DNA from: Theocolax elegans
Lineage: Eukaryota > Arthropoda > Insecta > Hymenoptera > Cerocephalidae
Reading direction: 5' to 3'
Assembly: GCA_026168455.1 (NCBI GenBank)
Contig: CM047425.1
Span: 43,172,711-43,236,710 of the forward strand
Length of the DNA: 64,000 bases
Each line of letters begins with the position of its first letter. Positions within the stretch are counted from its first letter, which is position 1. Under the pieces are notes generated by a model, which was given only the letters and a program-made list of their open reading frames with translations, searched no databases and was not told where the DNA came from. Below, one piece after another: positions 58,125-64,000 of this stretch. The position numbers and the translations under genes were made by a program.

Positions 58125-58868
58125 GTGTGTGTACGTGTTATTTGTTTTTTCAAGAATAGATAATATATGTATTTTTTCCGTGCGCAAAAAAAAGTTGTGA
58201 ATATAACTTGAAAGAATGTGTATTAGTTTACTAATTCCTGATAAAACTCATAAAATAGAAACAGACCTAAAATTTAATGTAACGTTTTTAAAAATATGCA
58301 CAAATTTTCGAAGATAAAATAAATATGAATCAAGTATAACATACACTTTTCCAAATATTTATATGTGAAATATACAATAAATTAAAAATTAAATACATAA
58401 ATTATTGCATTTTTAAGATAATTCTATTATAAACAGTGATGGCAAAAGAAAATTCAAATTTTAACAGTGGCAATGTAAAATACGAATTACATTTCAAAAG
58501 TTTTTCGAAAATTATTATTTTAGTAGTATTTAATTTAAATATTATTCAAATCAAAATTTAAAAATAGTATGGATATATAAGTAAGTAGATTACGTATATT
58601 TATATAAAACAATATTTTAAATAAACAAGTATGTATTTATTAGAAACAGAAGGATATTTAAAAATGAATTTGTTTATAATAATCAAAATAAATATTTGGG
58701 CTCTGCATAGTAAAAATAAATTGTATATAATTATGGATTAAAACGAAAATTTTGAAAGAGGGTGCAAATTACGAATCACGGGAGAAATGGAAGAAACAGG
58801 TTTTTTATTTATTTACCGCTAAAATGTTATAAATAATTCTTTAAAACTAATACAAAAATTAATTTAAT
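57109..58868. other. AT-rich region with long microsatellites
   Basis: (AT)n at 57903-57954, a short (CGC)n at 57978-57995 and a (GT)n tract of about 100 bp at 58035-58135. A (GA)n run is at 57533. No gene. Confidence 0.6.
58035..58135 (+). repeat. (GT)n microsatellite, about 100 bp
   Basis: Nearly pure GT repeat with two late interruptions. Confidence 0.95.
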
Positions 58869-59043
58869 TAAGAAGAAAGTTTTATTACTCTAAAAGTACA
58901 AAATATTAATGACATATAGAACTCTTGGCAATGACTTAAATAAATTAATTTTAGGAGGTAAAGTTCTATTTAGATCCGTTTAAAATAATCTAAAATTTTA
59001 ATAGGTTTTTACTAAATACTACAATTAAGTATACTTAGCCACT
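58869..59043 (+). repeat. direct repeat left of the palindrome
   Basis: AGTTTTATTACTCTAAAAGT.. through AATTAATTTTAGGAGGT and TTTAGATCCGTTTAAAATA recurs in the same orientation at 60548-60718, on the other side of the palindrome, with scattered changes. Confidence 0.75.
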
Positions 59044-59193
59044 AAAATTATATAAGTAGTTCTATAAAATTAATAAAAATTAATAAAAAAATTTATTATT
59101 AATAATTAATTATTTCGTCCATGTAATTGTATTTTAGAAAGAAGGTTATATCGATATTTTATGAACAAAAAAACCATAAATTAAATTATTTTC

Positions 59194-59230
59194 GCGACGT
59201 TTCGATGGATATTCTCCATCCTCATCAGGC
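59194..59230 (-). ncRNA. hammerhead-like motif, left palindrome arm
   Basis: Minus strand CTGATGA, GATGGA/TCCATC stem, GAAACGTCGC. Only a loop base differs from the intact PLE motif. Confidence 0.65.
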
Positions 59231-60431
59231 TATACCTTTTATTGAGAAATATAAAAAAATTAAAAACAACATTTTTTACATATAATTATTTAGCCTAATA
59301 ACTTACTGTTTCGTCAATAATAATACATAGTAGTTAGCACCATACTACTCAACAGCATCTCTGACATGTCGCACTATAATTAAAAACAAGAGTAAGCAAA
59401 TAGTTATATTTCAACTTTTTACTCGCACAAAGATTGAGGTTAACTATAATATTTACCTTTCCTCCTTATATTTGCCATAATCAACAATTAACCAATTACT
59501 AAATAATTAATAATGTTTCTTTAATTAAAAAAATAAATAATTAAAAAACAACACATAATAAAAATACATAGAAAAAAGCAAAAAGCAGTTAAAAACATAA
59601 ATATAGACGCTAACAAATATATCACAGACGGTTATTAGAAAAAACAATTCAAATCATCACGACAATACCCAGAGACACCTGAACAATTAATTGTGTAAAA
59701 AAATTTATTAATTTTTAGGGTTTTTAAAATAATTTTTTAAACAATAACGAACAATGTTTTTTTAATATTTCAACATTATAATTTTTACTTAATCTGTACA
59801 GTTATGGAAAATAGGAACGTTAACTATAATGGTTACCGTTTTTTGTTTGTTATAATTTTTTAAAATTTTTCAAAATAATTTTTACAAATTTATTAATAAT
59901 TAACAAATTTTTACATTTTAACCAATTTGAATTTTCGCGGTTTACTCCGTGGGATACCTGTGATTACACAATTAATTGTTCAGGTGTCTCTGGGTATTGT
60001 CGTGATGATTTGAATTGTTTTTTCTAATAACCGTCTGTGATATATTTGTTAGCGTCTATATTTATGTTTTTAACTGCTTTTTGCTTTTTTCTATGTATTT
60101 TTATTATGTGTTGTTTTTTAATTATTTATTTTTTTAATTAAAGAAACATTATTAATTATTTAGTAATTGGTTAATTGTTGATTATGGCAAATATAAGGAG
60201 GAAAGGTAAATATTATAGTTAACCTCAATCTTTGTGCGAGTAAAAAGTTGAAATATAACTATTTGCTTACTCTTGTTTTTAATTATAGTGCGACATGTCA
60301 GAGATGCTGTTGAGTAGTATGGTGCTAACTACTATGTATTATTATTGACGAAACAGTAAGTTATTAGGCTAAATAATTATATGTAAAAAATGTTGTTTTT
60401 AATTTTTTTATATTTCTCAATAAAAGGTATA

Positions 60432-60468
60432 GCCTGATGAGGATGGAGAATATCCATCGAAACGTCGC
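60432..60468 (+). ncRNA. hammerhead-like motif, right palindrome arm
   Basis: Mirror copy of 59194-59230 on the plus strand. Confidence 0.65.
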
Positions 60469-60547
60469 GAAAATAATTTAATTTATGGTTTTTTTGTTCA
60501 TAAAATATCGATATAACCTTCTTTCTAAAAAAAATTTATTTATTAAA

Positions 60548-60718
60548 GAATAAAGTTTTATTACTCTAAAAGTACAAAATATTAATGTCATAGAACTTTT
60601 AGCGATGATCCTTCGTCATTAATAAATTAATTTTAGGAGGTGAAGTTGTATTTAGATCCGTTTAAAATATTCCAAAATTTTCATAAGTTGTTACTAAATA
60701 CTACAATTTAGTAAGTAT
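60548..60718 (+). repeat. direct repeat right of the palindrome
   Basis: Partner of 58869-59043 in the same orientation. Confidence 0.75.
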
Positions 60719-61135
60719 ATGCACTTTACTATTTTTGGTAAGTTAATTTTTCATTAACATTTATAATTATTAAAATATAAATTTAAGCTTTATAGGAATT
60801 CATATAGTTTAAAATTTACAGTTAACATTTAATGTCTCTATTTTTTTATTATTATTATTCTGATTTCATTATACTAAATTTTGGTAAAAACTTTTATTTA
60901 TAAATTGTAATCGTATTTAAAAAAAAAATTAAATTTTTGGTATAAAACCCAATGCATTATAACAGTACCTCCAAGGTGTTGTGTGAATCGGTTTAATTTC
61001 TAAGGTGTCCATGGTAGTGAAAAAATAATACAATTTAAAACATTATTTTAAATAAATTTATTACGAAAAACCTTTTTCGAAATTAAAAATAGGGGGTTGG
61101 CGCGCGAAGCGCGCAGGGGGGCGAAGCCCCCCTAG
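60719..61135 (+). mobile_element. Helitron-like 3' end
   Basis: GGGGGGCGAAGCCCCCCTAG ends at 61135: a strong GC hairpin followed at once by CTAG, then T. A second hairpin GCGCGCGAAGCGCGC precedes it. Hairpin plus CTRR followed by T is the Helitron 3' signature. The 5' TC end was not located, so the left limit shown is arbitrary, and no Rep/helicase is present. Confidence 0.55.
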
Positions 61136-61799
61136 TATATATATATATATATAAATTGTATGATACCTGAAGAATACGGTATTAGAATTATAAAATAAGT
61201 AAAACTTTAAATCTAATAAGTGAAACTTTAAATGCATTTATCTCATTAATGGTTTTTTTATCATTTTAGCTTACTTGCCGCAGGATATTTCAGAGCCAGG
61301 TTGATAAATCACTTTGAAATTTTGGGAAAAATTTTAAAATATATATTTCTATGAACTTATGCTGCCCAATTTTCAAAAAGATAAGTTTTAGGTGAATATT
61401 ATGTACGTATACGTACATAGCATTCACTATTTTTCTTATTATTATCAACTTTTATATTTAATGCATTGTTATTAATTTTTTTTTCAGAAAAAGAAAAACA
61501 TAAGTCTGTAAACATATGTTCCATGAACATTTTAAGACTTATTAGACATTAAAAGATGCATTCAGTGCTTCAACATCCTGCGGCAACTGCAAAAATTGAT
61601 CAATTTTTTAATATCATTATAAGTTTAATAACCAGGATTAAAAATGCATAATAAACATTTTTTATACTGATAACTATAAAGTATAATGTATATATATTAT
61701 GTAAAAAAATAAATTTGTAAGAAGAATTAAAAAAAAAATTTATTCTAATAATAATTGTTTATTTATTTAAAACATTTAACCCAGGCTTGACCCCTTAAC
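61136..61799. other. AT-rich stretch, no gene seen
   Basis: (TA)n directly after the Helitron-like end, then no supported feature. CTGCGGCAACTGC/TTGCCGCAG phrases at 61270 and 61580 are in opposite orientation. Confidence 0.4.
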
Positions 61800-62035
61800 A
61801 AGTTTGCCACTTCTTCGCGGCGCATGATTTCCTGATACACGGGAGAAATTTTGACTCGTTTGGCCCCGTAATATATTCGCTCTCTGCGACATATATATTA
61901 TTAAATTGGTTTATACATACACGTATGTGTTATGCGTATGTATATATGTATGCATGTATATATGTATATGTGTATATATTGTCGGAGGTTAGACGATGTC
62001 GAGATCTTGATATTAATTTCACTACTAGCCACAGG
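61800..62035. repeat. PLE-tail fragment, inverted copy of 52912-53155
   Basis: GCCACTTCTTCGCGGCGCAT, CGCTCTCTGCGACATATA and GTCGGAGGTTAGACGATGTC match the reverse complement of 53155-52912. Confidence 0.75.
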
Positions 62036-63480
62036 TACCTCGCTCGCTAACGCTCTCTTGGATGTATTTTGATTGTGCTTATTTCAAATGAGTACATTTA
62101 AAATAGATGCATTTAGTTTATTCGATTATTAAATTTTTAATTTTATATTCATTATATGATGCGTATTATTTTTAATTATTATTATTATTATATAGTGTGT
62201 GTTATTAAAGTATTCGTTGTTCAAACGGGAGAACCGGAGAACCAGAGAACATCTAAAGTTTCTTTTAGTTATGTCTATATAGTTATTTATGTATGCTACA
62301 TTTGTAGGATATTTTTATGCTTGAATTTTCAAAAAAAATTATCATTTTTTTTCAAAAAAAGTTATTTGACGTTTTTTTATAGAAGTTTTTGAAACCAAAA
62401 TTTTTCTAGAACTTTTTTTTTAAAAACTTCTTTTTAGAAAAGTTTTTTTCAAAACCCAAGTACCCCTCATATGAAAAAACACATTTTTACGTTATTATAT
62501 TAAAGAAGGATTAATTACAAAAGGTTTTTCGAAGGGTCAGAGACCGGAGGTCTGATAGTATAATATTATTTATTACATTATTATATATTTCAGACAAATC
62601 GGTCTATATGTATCGAGAAAACTTTGACCTACCATTTTATCAAAATATCGGTAAAAATAGGTCATTTTTGCCTCACCTTGTTAAGATGTATGTGAAAATT
62701 GTCTTTACAAAATTGTGTGACATGTAAACTAATTATTTTGCAGCTGGGATGAGGAAAAGGTTTCATTTGAATAGTAGTATTGGCTAAATAATTTATATAT
62801 GGTACATATATAGATACAATTTTAATTGTACAATTTAACAAATTTAAGTATTAAAATAATAATTTTAAATACCTATGTTTACGATATTGGATCTGAAAGT
62901 TAGGTGTATGATCGGTGTATTTGACAAAAAGTTGTTGTCCATTTCTATAGTCCAAGTCCTGTTAAACGGAGGGTCATTGTGATTTTTCGTGCACAGTTGA
63001 TGATACTGGCTCTGTAAAATATATTTTTCCTTCCAGCGTTAGCCAACATATTAATGTTGTTATCCGACTCTTAAGGTAAGGTATACATTTCAAGAGTCAA
63101 ATTTTTTGTAATAAATCCGATTTTTTAACGCTACAGTTAATTAGATAGTGCAATATATATTTTACCTAACTTATAGTAATTTCTTGACGATCTTCAGCGC
63201 AAACATTTATTCATTATTCTGCATATTTACTTTAATGATTTAGTAGTAGTAATATTACAATGCTTTTTCTCATATTTCCATTTTTTAATTTTTTCTTATA
63301 CTTGATGTAATGAATATAAATTTTTTACTTATTCACAATGTAATATGTTGCAGCCATATCTTTTTTTAAATTTTTATCATTTTTTTATCCTTGTTTAATA
63401 AATATCTTTTCAATTTTTTATTTTCTTTTTTATTACTTTGGCCACTGTCGTTATTATAATAAGCTTTTTTTTCGCAGTGC
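62036..63480. other. AT-rich stretch; one repeat match
   Basis: No gene. 62600-62690 resembles the left half of the MITE at 34879-35171 (CGAGAAAACTTTGACCTACC). The rest has no supported feature. Confidence 0.45.
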
Positions 63481-63508
63481 TTTTTTTTCTCGATCATTTT
63501 TTAAATGG

Positions 63509-63778
63509 TCATCGTTCATTGTTTGCCTTTTCAACCTGGTTTGATGTTTTTTCTTGTATTTTGCTATCGTTAGTAATTTTACTTTTATTATAAGCTTCTT
63601 TTTTTCGCAATGCTTCTTTTTCTAGTTCATTTTTAATTTCGTCACTATTCATTGTTTGCTTTTTCAACATGTTTCGCTGTTTTCTTTTTAGTTGCTTTTC
63701 TTCTATATCATTTAATTGTTTAGTTTTATTTTCTTGATAAAGAGAACTATAAGTTGGAATTTGATAGTCTATTTCCAT
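63509..63778 (-). CDS. Lys/Glu-rich coiled-coil ORF, unknown
   Basis: 89 residues from MEIDYQIPTYSSLYQENKTK to a TGA near 63509. IKNELEKEALRKKEAYNKSK recurs loosely just downstream in another frame, so an internal repeat probably existed. Such basic repeat-bearing N-termini occur in some Helitron and other TE proteins, but nothing specific is recognised. It could be a fragment, or chance. Confidence 0.3.
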   Translation of the reverse strand: MEIDYQIPTYSSLYQENKTKQLNDIEEKQLKRKQRNMLKKQTMNSDEIKNELEKEALRKKEAYNKSKITNDSKIQEKTSNQVEKANNER

Positions 63779-64000
63779 TGGAGTAATAGGATCAACGCAA
63801 ACTATATTTTATCTGTATTATATAAGTTCATTATTTTTTGTTCAAAATTTTGTTCTATTATTTTCATTTCTGCTGCATTGGAATTCAATTCTTTTTATTA
63901 AAATTATAACTATGAATGACGTTTCTTTTGATTGGTATTATTAAAACGTTATTGTTAATACTTTGTAAAACTGGAAACACATAAATTAGTATTAATAGTA

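Larger units (their letters stand above)
59136..60528. mobile_element. near-perfect palindrome from PLE ends, paired hammerhead-like motifs
   Basis: Arms 59136-59697 and 59964-60528 are inverted copies that I could not tell apart over about 560 bp. The spacer is about 265 bp and AT-rich. Each arm is a PLE terminal repeat (hammerhead core) plus PLE downstream sequence related to 15388-15870. The motif is on the minus strand at the left and on the plus strand at the right, so each reads outward. No protein is encoded. Near identity of the arms suggests recent origin or active homogenisation. Confidence 0.85.

Noticed and set aside
1..64000. A common cause of the nonsense codons by CGA to TGA change
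   Set aside because: Some stops fit (LINE ORF1 second stop, BEN-like and EnSpm stops), but others do not (piggyBac stop, first LINE ORF1 stop), so no clear pattern.

Overview
This looks like AT-rich chromosomal DNA of an insect. The gene families fit a hymenopteran, possibly an ant, but that is inference from family content and not from a marker gene. The only host gene I can support is the last coding exon of egghead (egh, beta-1,4-mannosyltransferase) at 48414-48983. Nearly everything else is transposable-element (TE) sequence of many classes, much of it nested.

Layout. 1-1173: R1-clade non-LTR retrotransposon on the minus strand. 3247-4857: decayed Crypton-like tyrosine-recombinase gene. 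6470-9040: piggyBac transposase pseudogene bracketed by repeats. 9877-11205: TTAA-flanked foldback element. 11350-12236: LINE 3' fragment. 14245-15146: EnSpm-like fragment. 15331-19005: Penelope-like element (PLE) with an intact 854-residue ORF and identical 97-bp direct repeats that contain hammerhead-ribozyme-like motifs. 20-29 kb: tandem repeats, three inverted-repeat elements, and a 229-bp satellite split by a 1.98-kb solo LTR.

29785-47756 is a layered nest. The base is a Gypsy-type LTR retrotransposon running left to right: protease and RT start at 29985, pol ends at 45314, a further ORF runs to 46423, and the 3' LTR is 46613-47756. Its pol is interrupted three times: by a tRNA-derived SINE (30698-30907), by a 10.6-kb EnSpm-like DNA transposon (31002-41599), and by a 1.35-kb inverted-repeat element with its own zinc-finger-like gene (43723-45073). 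The EnSpm-like transposon has 716-bp terminal inverted repeats and two divergent genes: a CACTA/EnSpm-type transposase (minus) and a spliced BEN-domain-like gene (plus). It was itself invaded by a solo LTR (36611-37659), a MITE and a palindrome with tRNA-like arms. For each of the three insertions in pol, removing the insert and one target-site copy leaves continuous RT or integrase reading.

48.4-64 kb: egh exon, piggyBac N-terminal fragment, two Mutator-like transposase fragments, a second degenerate PLE (52451-56430) carrying a TTAA MITE, long microsatellites, and a near-perfect palindrome (59136-60528) with one hammerhead-like motif in each arm. A Helitron-like 3' end (61135) follows.

The most unusual items are the palindrome with paired hammerhead-like motifs, the two-gene EnSpm-like element, and the small GATA-flanked transposon with a cysteine-rich gene. 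No CRISPR array, rRNA or intact canonical tRNA was seen.
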